From assembly GCA_036703275.1 (NCBI GenBank), contig DATNPK010000011.1:1-64000 (forward strand): a stretch of 64,000 nt of DNA, written 5' to 3'. The stretch is from Coleofasciculaceae cyanobacterium (GTDB lineage Bacteria; Cyanobacteriota; Cyanobacteriia; Cyanobacteriales; Xenococcaceae). Shown here piece after piece: positions 44,601 through 54,509 of the stretch. A program made the translations under genes and the position numbers. The notes beneath the pieces were generated by a model. That model saw only the letters and a list, made by a program, of their open reading frames with translations. It was not told the DNA's origin and did not search any database. The first letter of the stretch is position 1. Each line of letters starts with the position of its first letter.

Positions 44601-46265
44601 GTTGCGCCTCGTACTTCAGTCGAAACCGCACTAACCCAAATATGGGCAAAACTTTTAGAAACAGAAAAAGTTAGTATTCATGACAATTTTTTTGAACTAG
44701 GTGGAGATTCAATAATTAGTATTCAAGCGATCGCTCTTGCTAATCAAATCGGTTTACGCTTAACTCCCAAACAGATTTTTGAACATCAAACTATTGCTAA
44801 ATTAGCTGCGGTTGTTGAAATTAATCACACTTTTACTTCAGAACAAGGTTTAGTTATAGGTGCGATGCCTTTAACTCCTATTCAACACAGCTTTTTTGCG
44901 CAAAATTTACCCGAACCTCATCACTGGAATCAATCCGTTTTACTGGAATTACAACGAGAAATTGACCCCAGACAGTTAGAAGAGGGAATAAACCATTTAC
45001 TACAGCATCATGATATATTGCGATCGCATTTTCACCAAGACACTGAAAAATGGCAATCTCAAATTAGTGAATCTATCCCAGAAATATCATTTACCCAAGT
45101 AGACTTTTCTCATCTTTCAGAAGCTAAACAAAATATTGCGCTCAAAACAACTTGTATAAAACTACAGGCTAGCTTGAATTTGTCAGCCGGAAAATTAATC
45201 CAGATAACTCTATTCAATTTGGGTAAAAACAAACCCAACCGTTTACTAATTGTGATTCATCATTTAGTTATTGATGGTGTTTCTTGGCGCATTTTGCTAG
45301 CAGATTTGTCAACCGCTCTAGCACAATTAGATCGAGGTCAAACAATACAGTTACCACCCAAGACAACTTCTTTTAAACAATGGGCTGAACGTTTACAAGA
45401 ATATGGACAAACCGAACAACTGAAAACTGAATTAAATTACTGGTGTTGCATCTCAAGAAAACAGATTAAGCCTCTACCAGTAGATGATGCAGAGGGTATT
45501 AATACCGAAGCTGTCGCCCGCACTGTATCTGTATGTCTGGGCGCAACAGAAACCAAAGCTCTATTACAAGAAGTACCCGCAGCTTATCATACTCAAATTA
45601 ATGATGTCTTGTTAGCTGCTTTAGTAAAAGCCTTTGCTGAATGGACGGGAGAATCTCAGCTATTAGTCAGTTTAGAAGGACACGGACGAGAAGATATTTT
45701 TCCCGATCTAAATTTATCGCGTACTGTAGGCTGGTTTACTAGCGTCTTTCCAGTGCTTTTGCACTTAGAACCAGCTAATTCAGCTAACGATCTGCTCGAA
45801 ACAATTAAAGAGCAATTACATCAGATACCTAATCACGGAATTGGTTACGGCATACTTCGCTATCTCAGCCGAGATCAAACAGTATCTCAGGCTTTAGCCG
45901 CTATGCCTCAAGCAGAAGTTTGTTTTAACTATTTAGGGCAATTTGATCGCTTTGTAGCCGATTGTGATTGGTTTAAATTAGCTTCAGAATCAGATGGCGC
46001 AACTCGTAGTCCCTTGGGCAAACGTCGCTATTTATTCAATATCAATGGTTATGTTATCAACGGTAAATTAAAACTAGATTGGATTTATAGTTCTCAAATA
46101 CATCGAGACAAGACGGTTTTAAATCTAGCCGAATCATTTATTCACAGGCTACGAGATTTGATTAATTTGCGATCGCTTGCAGTAGAAAGCTACACTCCTT
46201 CAGACTTTCCTCAAGCCAACTTGAATCAACAACAACTAGACCAGTTTTTGGCAACCCTAGGCTGA
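41685..46265 (+). CDS. NRPS interface-A(Asp)-PCP-E
   Basis: The N-terminal domain (about 15-430) has the condensation fold (ISPQQKSLWTLQQAGESKNY, QYADLAAWQNELL), but where HHxxxDG should be it reads AISALGADAVSF, so it cannot condense. This fits the interface domain that recruits an Asp beta-hydroxylase. The A domain (about 450-930) has VIYTSGSTGKPKGVAVEH; pocket D-L-T-K-I-G-H-V-G is the Asp code. The PCP Ser is in ELGGDSIISIQ (about 1006), the GGDS form found before epimerases. The E domain (about 1050-1480) has VIHHLVIDGVSWRIL, SLEGHGRED and VGWFTSVFP. ATG 41685 is preferred to TTG 41673. A palindrome at 44001-44028 lies in the A-domain coding region. Confidence 0.92.
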   Translation: MEVNEEVKMENLSSAGFEISPQQKSLWTLQQAGESKNYRVTGTILIEGNLDEIILEKAIKKVIQNNEILRTGLKAIADLTIPVQIICRGDNFFLNYYDLSNFNTLEQQDKIEAIIFQLNQTSFDLEQGVVFYATLIKLNQDKNILAIAISALGADAVSFYNLVREINETYQNCLAAKSINNEPLQYADLAAWQNELLAAPEAEAGRQYWYQKNLANSTINKLPSEKKVNSKLQFSPKFISLNLEPNLATKIEAVAQNYYLSVATLLMACWHILLWRLTDNKQMAVKTCFDNRNYEELKPVVGLLAKYIPVNIELAEDLKFSQILAQLDREIDEINQWQEYFLYNNLFLPFAFEFNSQGNTYQTNNLTWTIQNVSACIDRFKVKLAGWRYHNSLTIQLHYDVNLFDKQDIERLGSEFQTLLQSTVDNPETAIDKLNILSPQQRQQLLIEFNQTATPLSPYQCLHHWFEAQVKNTPDRIAVIYENEQLTYQELNTKADRIAHYLISLGVKPETIIALCVERSLNIVIGILGILKAGAAYLPLEPNLPIEALTFRLQDAQVPILLTQQHLKEQLKPCVIRDKIQIVYLDSDIQYLAENRTNKVQIKLPSYQNLAYVIYTSGSTGKPKGVAVEHRQIVNYLSGILAKLKLPEAASFATVSTFSADLGNTSIFGALCTGGCLHIVSESKATDPIALADYFSQHQIDCLKIVPSHLSALLTSADAAKLLPRQRLILGGEALTWRLVDRVDKLAPDCQIFNHYGPTETTVGVLINRVDSVGANSRLPLLGCPLGNTQIYILDKHQQPVPIGVAGEIYIGGANVARGYLNQPELTAQKFISNPFQNSVLQNPRLYKTGDKARYLPDRNLEFLGRIDNQIKLHGYRIELGEIETVLRQHPQVRDAVITVRENSSNKYLVAYFVAESAIVAELSNFLTQKLPEYMLPSHFMQLKAFPLTANGKIDRDSLPLPETIDLESAAFVAPRTSVETALTQIWAKLLETEKVSIHDNFFELGGDSIISIQAIALANQIGLRLTPKQIFEHQTIAKLAAVVEINHTFTSEQGLVIGAMPLTPIQHSFFAQNLPEPHHWNQSVLLELQREIDPRQLEEGINHLLQHHDILRSHFHQDTEKWQSQISESIPEISFTQVDFSHLSEAKQNIALKTTCIKLQASLNLSAGKLIQITLFNLGKNKPNRLLIVIHHLVIDGVSWRILLADLSTALAQLDRGQTIQLPPKTTSFKQWAERLQEYGQTEQLKTELNYWCCISRKQIKPLPVDDAEGINTEAVARTVSVCLGATETKALLQEVPAAYHTQINDVLLAALVKAFAEWTGESQLLVSLEGHGREDIFPDLNLSRTVGWFTSVFPVLLHLEPANSANDLLETIKEQLHQIPNHGIGYGILRYLSRDQTVSQALAAMPQAEVCFNYLGQFDRFVADCDWFKLASESDGATRSPLGKRRYLFNINGYVINGKLKLDWIYSSQIHRDKTVLNLAESFIHRLRDLINLRSLAVESYTPSDFPQANLNQQQLDQFLATLG
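44001..44028 (+). repeat. Perfect 12-bp hairpin inside the Asp A domain
   Basis: GTAGGGGCAAAC (44001-44012) and GTTTGCCCCTAC (44017-44028) pair exactly around AGTC. The GTAGGGGC/GCCCCTAC unit is a familiar intergenic repeat of cyanobacteria. Here it encodes SVGANSRLPLLG just after the TETTVGVLINRV strand. Confidence 0.8.
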
Positions 46266-46302
46266 ATAAACGAGAAATGAAAAACAATTGACAGACAAAG
46301 TG

Positions 46303-49300
46303 ATGAATAAAGAAAATATTGCCGATATTTACCAGTTATCACCCCTACAACAGGGTATTCTGTTTCACAGCATCTGCGAACCAGAAACAGGAGTTTATTG
46401 TATCCAGCTTGGCTATCGCTTACGAGGCAATCTTAATGTAAAAGCTTTTGAACAAGCATGGCAGCAGGTAGTCGCCAGACATACGGTTTTACGTACTGCT
46501 TTTCATTGGGAGAAACTAGAAAAACCCCTACAGGTTGTTTATCGACAAGTCCCAGTTAGCATTCAGTTTGAAGATTGGGGGACTAAGAGACTTGAAGACG
46601 AGGAAACATTAGCGGCTTGGTTAGAAAAAGAGCGAAAAGTCGGTTTTAATCTTGCTCAAGCACCTTTAATGCGCTGGCATTTAATTCGTTGTGCTGAAGA
46701 TGATTACTACTTTGTTTGGAGTAAACACCATTTAATTTTAGATGGTTGGTCAACGGCATTAGTTTTACAAGAAGTAGTTCAAATATATCAAACTCTCTGC
46801 CAATCAAAACAACCCAGCTTAGACACAATAATTCCCTATAGACAATATATTGCTTGGTTACAAGAACAGGATCTATCTCAAGCTCAACAATTCTGGCAAA
46901 CCTCACTCCAAGGAATTAAAACTCCTACTCCCCTTGGAGTGGGAAAACAAGGCGACGGGGAAATAGGACAACGGGACGAAGCATCGTTCAAACTATCTTC
47001 AGCAACTACAGCAGCATTGAAAAGTTTGGCTAAAGAAAATCAATTAACCTTAAATACGATAATTCAAGGTGCTTGGGCATTACTTTTACATCGCTACAGT
47101 AGCGAGACGGATATAGTCTATGGAGTAACGGTTTCTGGTCGTCCTACCAATCTTACAGGGGCGGAATCAATGGTAGGATTGTTCATCAATACTCTACCAG
47201 TGCGAGTACAAATAGAAGCGGAAGAATGTTTACTTAGCTGGTTAAAGCAGCTGCAAACTCAACTATTAGAAATTCGCCACTATGAATATAGTCCTTTGGT
47301 AGAAATACAAGGATGGAGTGAAGTACCGCGAGGCTTACCCTTATTTGAAAGTATTTTAGTCTTTGAAAACTATCCAATCGATCGCACTTTACAACAGCAA
47401 GGAAGTTTAACCATTGAGAGTGTCACAGCTTTTGACCATACCAACTATCCCGTAACTGTTACGGTTATACCAGGAGAAGAATTAGAAATTGCGATCGCCT
47501 ATACTACCTGTCGCTTCGATGCTGCTACTGTAACTCGAATGCTGGGGCATTTACAAACCTTACTTGAAGGCATGATAACTAAACCCCAAACCAAGGTAGT
47601 AGATTTACCTCTATTAACCGTAGCCGAACAATCACAACTATTAGCATTCAATCAAACTTCTACCACAATTGCCGTAAACAAACTCCAGCAGTGCATCCAT
47701 CAGTTATTTGAAAGTGTTGTAGAGAAACAACCTGATGCAGTCGCAGTAGTTTATAATGATCGCCATATTACCTATCAACAACTAAATCAACAAGCCAACC
47801 AAATTGCCCGCTATTTGCAAAAACTAGGAGTAGGTGCGGACATCTTAATTGGGATCGAGAGCGATCGCTCTTTAGTAATGATAAGTGCTATCTTGGGTAT
47901 TCTCAAGGCTGGAGGTGCATATATACCACTAGATCCAAATCTACCAGAACCAAGATTAGCCTTTATGCTGCAAGATAGTGGTTGTGAAATACTGCTAACG
48001 CAAAAGCATTTATTACCAAGGTTGAATAATTATTCAGGGAAAGTAATTTGTTTAGATAGCGACTGGGAATTAATTACTCAAGAAGCAGATACCAACTTAG
48101 CCCACAACCCCGAACCAGACAACCTCGCCTACACTATATATACCTCTGGTTCGACAGGTAAACCCAAAGGGGTAATGGTCAATCATTCCAGTTTAGTTAA
48201 TGCTTACTTTGCTTGGTCAGAGGCTTATCAACTCAGTTCACTCAAAAATCATCTCCAGATGGCAAACTTTTCCTTTGATGTCTTTACTGGGGATTTGGTT
48301 CGCGCCTTATGTTCTGGAGGAAAATTAGTTTTATGTCCCCGTGACTTATTGCTAGAAGCCGACAAACTTAATCAACTCATACAACAGCATCAAATAGACT
48401 GCGCTGAATTTGTCCCAGTGGTATTGCGAAATCTAATGCAGTATTTAGAACAAACTCAACAGCAACTAGATATGGATCTAGTTATTTGCGGTTCAGATAG
48501 TTGGTATGGCAGAGAATACGTGCAATTTCAACAATTTCTCGGAAAAACAACCAGATTAATCAATTCCTTCGGCGTAACTGAAGCTACGATCGACAGTACT
48601 TATTTTGCCAAAGATACAGGCAAAATATCGCCCGAACAATTAGTTCCCATTGGCAAACCTTTTGCTAATACACAACTTTATATTTTAGATCCTCAAATGC
48701 GATCGCTCCCTGTTGGTGTTGCTGGAGAACTTTACATCGGTGGATTGGGAGTAGCACGAGGTTATTTAAATCGTCCCGAATTAACTAAAGAGAAGTTTAT
48801 CAATAATCCTTGTTTAGTTAACAGTAATAATAATTATTTCTCAGTCCAACCATCTCTCGATTCCCTAATTTACAAAACAGGAGATCGAGCGCGATATCTC
48901 TCCAATGGTAACATTGAATTTTTAGGACGCATTGACAATCAAGTAAAACTTAGAGGTTTTCGGATCGAACTGGGAGAAGTTGAAACAATCCTAAATCAAC
49001 ATTCTTTAGTAAAAGAAAACGTTGTTATCATTAAAGAAGACAACCCAGACGACAAACGATTAGTAGCCTATATTGTTCCTCAATCCCAACAGATCGACAA
49101 TTCCCGAACAAAACTACAGTTACGCAACTTTTTAAGAGAAAAACTACCAGAATACGCTATTCCTTCAGCCTTTGTTTTTCTAGAACAACTCCCCATATCG
49201 GCTAACGGCAAAATAGACAGAAAATCCTTGCCAATACCGACAGAAACATTCGATTCAACTAATAACTATATTCCAGCAACAAATGCGATCGAAGAAATTT

Positions 49301-49623
49301 TAGCTGGAATTTGGGCAAAAATTCTTCATCTACAGCGAGTTGGCATTCACGATAACTTCTTTGATTTAGGCGGACATTCTTTACTAGCTACCCAAGTCAT
49401 CTCTCGTATTCGCGAAGCTTTTGCGATCGAACTACCGATACGCTGTTTATTTGAATCGCCTTCAGTAGCGCAATTAGCCCAAACTCTAATCGAAAGAGAA
49501 GCTAAACCAGGAGTTACGGCAAAACGAGCGCAAATTCTCCAAAAAATCGCCAATCTGTCTCCAGAAGAAGCAAAACAACTACTTCAGCAGAGAAAAGACA
49601 CCGCCAAAGCAGCTTTAAAATAA
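46303..49623 (+). CDS. NRPS C-A(Orn-like)-PCP
   Basis: The 1106-residue protein is a complete minimal module. The C domain (1-440) starts with IADIYQLSPLQQGILFHS, the form used by C domains that accept a D-configured donor, which fits the epimerase just upstream; its active site is KHHLILDGWST. The A domain (about 465-960) has TIYTSGSTGKPKGVMVNHSS; pocket D-V-G-E-V-C-S-I-D is close to the published Orn pocket (D-V-G-E-I-G-S-I-D). The PCP Ser is in DLGGHSLLATQ (about 1022). A C-terminal helix (AQILQKIANLSPEEAKQLLQ) looks like a docking segment. ATG 46303 is preferred to TTG 46288. No ornithine N-hydroxylase is visible nearby, so the side chain may stay a free amine. Confidence 0.9.
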   Translation: MNKENIADIYQLSPLQQGILFHSICEPETGVYCIQLGYRLRGNLNVKAFEQAWQQVVARHTVLRTAFHWEKLEKPLQVVYRQVPVSIQFEDWGTKRLEDEETLAAWLEKERKVGFNLAQAPLMRWHLIRCAEDDYYFVWSKHHLILDGWSTALVLQEVVQIYQTLCQSKQPSLDTIIPYRQYIAWLQEQDLSQAQQFWQTSLQGIKTPTPLGVGKQGDGEIGQRDEASFKLSSATTAALKSLAKENQLTLNTIIQGAWALLLHRYSSETDIVYGVTVSGRPTNLTGAESMVGLFINTLPVRVQIEAEECLLSWLKQLQTQLLEIRHYEYSPLVEIQGWSEVPRGLPLFESILVFENYPIDRTLQQQGSLTIESVTAFDHTNYPVTVTVIPGEELEIAIAYTTCRFDAATVTRMLGHLQTLLEGMITKPQTKVVDLPLLTVAEQSQLLAFNQTSTTIAVNKLQQCIHQLFESVVEKQPDAVAVVYNDRHITYQQLNQQANQIARYLQKLGVGADILIGIESDRSLVMISAILGILKAGGAYIPLDPNLPEPRLAFMLQDSGCEILLTQKHLLPRLNNYSGKVICLDSDWELITQEADTNLAHNPEPDNLAYTIYTSGSTGKPKGVMVNHSSLVNAYFAWSEAYQLSSLKNHLQMANFSFDVFTGDLVRALCSGGKLVLCPRDLLLEADKLNQLIQQHQIDCAEFVPVVLRNLMQYLEQTQQQLDMDLVICGSDSWYGREYVQFQQFLGKTTRLINSFGVTEATIDSTYFAKDTGKISPEQLVPIGKPFANTQLYILDPQMRSLPVGVAGELYIGGLGVARGYLNRPELTKEKFINNPCLVNSNNNYFSVQPSLDSLIYKTGDRARYLSNGNIEFLGRIDNQVKLRGFRIELGEVETILNQHSLVKENVVIIKEDNPDDKRLVAYIVPQSQQIDNSRTKLQLRNFLREKLPEYAIPSAFVFLEQLPISANGKIDRKSLPIPTETFDSTNNYIPATNAIEEILAGIWAKILHLQRVGIHDNFFDLGGHSLLATQVISRIREAFAIELPIRCLFESPSVAQLAQTLIEREAKPGVTAKRAQILQKIANLSPEEAKQLLQQRKDTAKAALK

Positions 49624-49652
49624 ACCTTTTGTGTGAGTAACTGATGTTGGCC

Positions 49653-49676
49653 GATGAACGCAGATAAACACAGATA
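49653..49676. repeat. Intergenic ATCTGCG-type repeat, copy 1
   Basis: GATGAACGCAGATAAACACA and the next four bases are the reverse complement of part of 60581-60608. This is a common cyanobacterial filler repeat between NRPS genes. Confidence 0.6.
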
Positions 49677-49697
49677 ATTTTAGCAAATTTACATAAG

Positions 49698-52600
49698 ATG
49701 GATAAAATAGATTTAAAAAACGACTTTTCTGCCGAAAAATTAGAATTATTAGCATTGTTGCTAGAAGAAGAAGGCATAGAAGCATCTACTACAGAAACTA
49801 TTCCCCCACGCAAAACTAACGATAACTTACCACTTTCTTACGCCCAACAACGCTTGTGGTTTCTACAACAGCTAGAACCAGATAATCCTTTTTATAATAT
49901 CCCTTCGGCTTTGCGTTTGCGAGGTTCTTTGAATGTATCTATTCTAGAAAGCTGTTTTAACCAAATTATCCAACGCCATGAAAGCTTACGAACCAAATTC
50001 AGCAGCATCGATGGACAACCAGTACAGATAATAGAACCAGAACTAAACCTTACCTTACCAATCATCGACTTAAGTAACCTGTCAGTTAAGGAAAAAGAAG
50101 TAGAGGCGCAAAAACTTATCGACAAGGAAGCACAAACGCCTTTCAATTTAGCAATACCACCCTTACTCAGAAGCTGTTTACTTCGTTTAGAGGATGCGGA
50201 GTATATCTTAATCTTTACCATGCACCATATTGTTAGTGATGGTTGGTCAACAGATATATTAGTCAGCGAAATAATCACCCTGTATAAAAATCTAACTTGC
50301 GATCGCGGAGCGTACCTGAAAGGTTATCGCTCTTCAGTTTTACCTCAACTCCCCATTCAGTATGCCGACTATGCAATTTGGCAGCGTCAATGGTTAAAGA
50401 AAGAGGTATTAACCAAACAACTTGATTTTTGGCAGCAGCAACTAGCGGATATTCCCTCGGTTTTACCTTTACCTCTGGATAAACCTCGACCTCATATTCA
50501 ATCTTATCGAGGAACTAAACAAGCTTTTGTTATCTCTGGCAAACTGACCAACGCCCTTAAAACCCTCAGTCAGCGGGAAAATTGTACTCTATTTATGATT
50601 TTGTTAGCAGCGTTTAAAGTGCTGTTATCCCGCTACACTGCCACTGAAGATATAGTAGTTGGTTCGCCCATAGCTAATCGCAATCGCACAGATATAGAAG
50701 ATTTAATCGGCTTTTTGGTTAATACTTTGGTATTGCGGACTAATTTGGCAGAAAATCCCACTTTTGTCGAGTTACTAGCCAGAGTGAAAGATTGCACTCT
50801 ATCAGCTTACGCTAATCAAGATGTACCCTTCGATCTAGTGTTAGACGCAATTAAAAGCGATCGCCATCTCAGTCATACACCTGTATTCCAAGTAATGTTT
50901 GTACTGCAAAATGCCCCACAGTCGAACATTGAACTACCAGCCTTAACCTGGGAATCTTTAGAGATAGAAGCTAAAACTACTAAGTTCGATCTCACCCTGT
51001 TAATTGAAGAAACGGAAACACAATTAAAGGCTTGTTGGGAATACAACACCGATTTATTTAATCCCGATACGATCTCCCGTATGAGTGTGCATTTTCAAAC
51101 TTTGTTGACGGGTATTGTGACTAATCCACAACAGCCGATAGCTCAATTGCCTTTATTAACAGCAAAGGAACAACAATTATTAGTAGAGTGGAATGCTACT
51201 CAGGCTGAGTATTCGCTGGATAAATCTATCGATCGACTATTTGCCGAACAAGTAGCCAAGACTCCCGATGCTGTAGCTGTAGTATTTGAAGATTTTCAGT
51301 TGACTTATAGAGAATTAAACCGCAAATCTAATCAATTAGCTGATTATTTACAAGAAAATGGCGTCAAACCAGATATCTTGGTCGGAATTTGTCTGAATCG
51401 CTCTCTAGAAATGGTTATCTCTTTGTTAGCCGTTCTCAAAGCAGGTGGTGCTTATGTACCTCTCGATCCTAATTATCCTCCAGAACGTTTGCGGTTGATG
51501 ATCGAAGATGCCAATTTATCAGTTCTCTTAACTCAAACAAAGTTACTCGATTTAGTTTCTAATTCTCCAGCAAATACTATTTGTCTCGATACACAATGGC
51601 AACATATTGCGCAAAATTCCCCTGTTAATCCAGTTAACATCGCTACCGGTGATAGTTTAGCCTACGTAATTTATACATCGGGTTCGACTGGAACACCCAA
51701 AGGTGTAATGATTCCCCATCGCGCCCTTTGCAACCATATGTTGTGGATGCAAACAGAATTATCATTCACTTCGGGCGATCGCTTTTTACAAAAAACTCCT
51801 TTTAGTTTTGATGCTTCGGTATGGGAATTTTACGCACCTTTGTTAGTAGGCGGAACATTAATTTTAGCCAAACCAGACGGACATCAAGATCCTGATTATT
51901 TAACCGAGTTAATTATTCAAGAAAATATTACTATCCTTCAATTAGTTCCCTCTCTGCTGCGAGTGTTGTTAGAAGAAAATAGGGGCAATAGACATATTGC
52001 CTTCAATAACTGTCAATCTTTACGAAAAGTATTTTGTGGTGGTGAAATTTTACCTTGGGAACTACAACAACGTTTTTATAATCAATTAAAGCACTGCCAA
52101 CTATACAATCTCTATGGCCCTACCGAAGCCACAATAGATACTACATATTGGTTATGTCCCCAACAAGAACAACCAATTAATTCTATTGGTAAACCGATTA
52201 GTAATGTTCAAGTATATATTTTAGATGCTAATTTACAACCACTTCCCATTGGCATACCAGGAGAAATCTATATAGGTGGTGCAGGTTTAGCCCAAGGGTA
52301 TCTCAATCGTCCAGAATTAACTCAAGAAAAGTTTATTCCAAATCCTTTTTATCCCTCTACAGCCCCTCACTCTCCTCAACTCTACAAAACAGGAGACAAA
52401 GCCCGCTATCTCCCCGACGGCAAGATTGAATTTTTAGGACGTATTGATAACCAGGTAAAACTGCGGGGTTTTCGGCTGGAATTAGGGGAAATCGAAACCA
52501 AACTCGAAGAACATCGCCAAATCAAAGAAGCTGTAGTCGAAGTTCGAGAATATGAAACTAATACTCAGCGTTTGGTTGCTTATTTAGTTAGTCGAGAACA

Positions 52601-54449
52601 ACCTCCCGCAACTAGCGAACTGCGTAGTTATTTACAAGGAAGACTACCACAATACATGATTCCTGGGATTTTTGTCTTTTTAGATTCTTTCCCACTAACA
52701 CCTAACGGCAAAATAGATCGCCGTGCTTTACCAATACCAGAGATAAAAATCGATCGCCAGTTCACAGTAACTCCCAGCAATCAAATTGAATCTACTCTAG
52801 TCAATATTTGGACTGAAGTTTTACAAGTAGATAACATCGGCATCGACGATAACTTTTTTGAATTGGGTGGGGATTCTATTCTAAGTTTACAAGTCATTGC
52901 CAAAGCTAGAGATGCAGGTATACAATTAACTCCCAAACAGATTTTTCAAGCCCAAACTATTGCCTATTTAGCGACAGTCGCTAATACAACCACAACGCAG
53001 ATAGCAGAACAAGGCTTTGTAACGGGTACTTTTCCCCTCACTCCCATTCAACAGAGATTTTTTGCCCAAAATTTCATTAATCACCATTGGAATCAATCAG
53101 TAATTTTAAAAGTACGCAATTGTCAGCCAACGTTGTTAGAAAAAGCTGTACAACATCTATGGGAACATCATGACATATTGCGATCGCGTTTTTTTCAAAC
53201 CGAATCTGGTTGGTCAGGTGCGATTTCGACAGGGGTGGATAGCCATCCGCCTTTACACAGTTATCAGTTGTCACAATTATCTGAGGATCGACAAAAACAA
53301 GAAATAGAAGCGATCGCATCCGAACTACAGAGTAGTTTTAATCTAAATCAAGGGCAATTAATCAAAATAGTTTGGTTTGATTTGGGTAGACAACAATCTA
53401 GCCGATTGTTGATTATTGCTCATCATTTGATTATTGATGGGGTTTCTTGGCGCATTTTATTGGCAGATTTAGAAACTGCTTATCAACAATTAAGTCAAGG
53501 AGAACCGGTTCAGCTACCAGCTAAGACTACTTCTTATAAGTATTGGACCAAACAACTGCAAAAATATGCTCAATCTGAATCAGTAAAGGAAGAATTAGAT
53601 TATTGGTTGAATTTATTTGAGAAAACGGCGAATCGAGATAAATCTCAGGTTTTACCTGTAGACTTTCTTGGGGGCGATAATACAGTTGCTTTGGCTACTA
53701 CAGTATCTGTAACCCTTACAGCAGAGGAAACACAAGCCCTATTATCGGAAGTACCATCAGCATATCAAACTCAAATTAATGATGTTTTACTTACTGCTTT
53801 AGTGCAGGCTTTTCAAGAGTGGACGGATATTAATTCTCTGCTAATAGAATTAGAAGGGCATGGAAGAGAAGATATCTCAGCCAATGTCGATTTATCTGGT
53901 ACAGTAGGCTGGTTTACGACTATATTCCCAGTTTTATTGGATTTAGGCAACAATTCTCATCCAGGAGAAACTTTAAAAACTATTAAAGAACAACTCCGTA
54001 GCATTCCCTACCGAGGCATTAATTACGGCGTACTGCGCTATTTAAGTCATGACGCATCAATTAAGGAAAAGCTAGAGAAATTGCCCCAAGCAGAAGTCAG
54101 ATTTAACTATTTAGGGCAACTAGACCAAATAACCAACAAATCTCCCTTTTTTCAACCCGCAAGCGAATCTACTGGTAATAATCAAAGTCTGAGAGGACAT
54201 CGAGATTGTTCGCTTGAAATTAATAGTGCGATCGCCAACGGTCAACTATTTCTGGATTGGACTTATAGCCAAGCATTATATCGAGAAACAACAATTCAGC
54301 GATTAGCAGAAAACTCACTCAATAAATTGCGATCGCTGATATACCATTGTCAATCTCCTGACTCTGGAGGCTATACCCCTTCCGACTTTCCTCAAATGCA
54401 ATTCGATTCAGCAGAACTAGATTTATTACTTGCAGAACTTGATAATTGA
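49698..54449 (+). CDS. NRPS C-A(Gln)-PCP-E
   Basis: The 1583-residue protein opens with a helical docking-like stretch (LSAEKLELLALLLEEEG-like, residues 8-28). Its C domain has LPLSYAQQRLWFLQQLEPDN and TMHHIVSDGWST, the L-donor form. The A domain (about 490-1000) has VIYTSGSTGTPKGVMIPHRA; pocket D-A-W-Q-F-G-L-I-D equals the Gln code. The PCP Ser is in ELGGDSILSLQ (about 1058). The E domain (about 1100-1530) has IAHHLIIDGVSWRIL, ELEGHGREDIS and VGWFTTIFPVLLD. The unit therefore adds D-Gln. The protein ends with the same SDFPQ-LDLLLAELDN style tail as the Asp protein (SDFPQANLNQQQLDQFLATL), a shared hand-off segment to the next D-donor C domain. Confidence 0.92.
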   Translation: MDKIDLKNDFSAEKLELLALLLEEEGIEASTTETIPPRKTNDNLPLSYAQQRLWFLQQLEPDNPFYNIPSALRLRGSLNVSILESCFNQIIQRHESLRTKFSSIDGQPVQIIEPELNLTLPIIDLSNLSVKEKEVEAQKLIDKEAQTPFNLAIPPLLRSCLLRLEDAEYILIFTMHHIVSDGWSTDILVSEIITLYKNLTCDRGAYLKGYRSSVLPQLPIQYADYAIWQRQWLKKEVLTKQLDFWQQQLADIPSVLPLPLDKPRPHIQSYRGTKQAFVISGKLTNALKTLSQRENCTLFMILLAAFKVLLSRYTATEDIVVGSPIANRNRTDIEDLIGFLVNTLVLRTNLAENPTFVELLARVKDCTLSAYANQDVPFDLVLDAIKSDRHLSHTPVFQVMFVLQNAPQSNIELPALTWESLEIEAKTTKFDLTLLIEETETQLKACWEYNTDLFNPDTISRMSVHFQTLLTGIVTNPQQPIAQLPLLTAKEQQLLVEWNATQAEYSLDKSIDRLFAEQVAKTPDAVAVVFEDFQLTYRELNRKSNQLADYLQENGVKPDILVGICLNRSLEMVISLLAVLKAGGAYVPLDPNYPPERLRLMIEDANLSVLLTQTKLLDLVSNSPANTICLDTQWQHIAQNSPVNPVNIATGDSLAYVIYTSGSTGTPKGVMIPHRALCNHMLWMQTELSFTSGDRFLQKTPFSFDASVWEFYAPLLVGGTLILAKPDGHQDPDYLTELIIQENITILQLVPSLLRVLLEENRGNRHIAFNNCQSLRKVFCGGEILPWELQQRFYNQLKHCQLYNLYGPTEATIDTTYWLCPQQEQPINSIGKPISNVQVYILDANLQPLPIGIPGEIYIGGAGLAQGYLNRPELTQEKFIPNPFYPSTAPHSPQLYKTGDKARYLPDGKIEFLGRIDNQVKLRGFRLELGEIETKLEEHRQIKEAVVEVREYETNTQRLVAYLVSREQPPATSELRSYLQGRLPQYMIPGIFVFLDSFPLTPNGKIDRRALPIPEIKIDRQFTVTPSNQIESTLVNIWTEVLQVDNIGIDDNFFELGGDSILSLQVIAKARDAGIQLTPKQIFQAQTIAYLATVANTTTTQIAEQGFVTGTFPLTPIQQRFFAQNFINHHWNQSVILKVRNCQPTLLEKAVQHLWEHHDILRSRFFQTESGWSGAISTGVDSHPPLHSYQLSQLSEDRQKQEIEAIASELQSSFNLNQGQLIKIVWFDLGRQQSSRLLIIAHHLIIDGVSWRILLADLETAYQQLSQGEPVQLPAKTTSYKYWTKQLQKYAQSESVKEELDYWLNLFEKTANRDKSQVLPVDFLGGDNTVALATTVSVTLTAEETQALLSEVPSAYQTQINDVLLTALVQAFQEWTDINSLLIELEGHGREDISANVDLSGTVGWFTTIFPVLLDLGNNSHPGETLKTIKEQLRSIPYRGINYGVLRYLSHDASIKEKLEKLPQAEVRFNYLGQLDQITNKSPFFQPASESTGNNQSLRGHRDCSLEINSAIANGQLFLDWTYSQALYRETTIQRLAENSLNKLRSLIYHCQSPDSGGYTPSDFPQMQFDSAELDLLLAELDN

Positions 54450-54509
54450 GGGCGCAAGCCTCGCGCCTCTACAGACGATTGGTAAAAATTCTTGAAATAA
54501 CTATCTATT

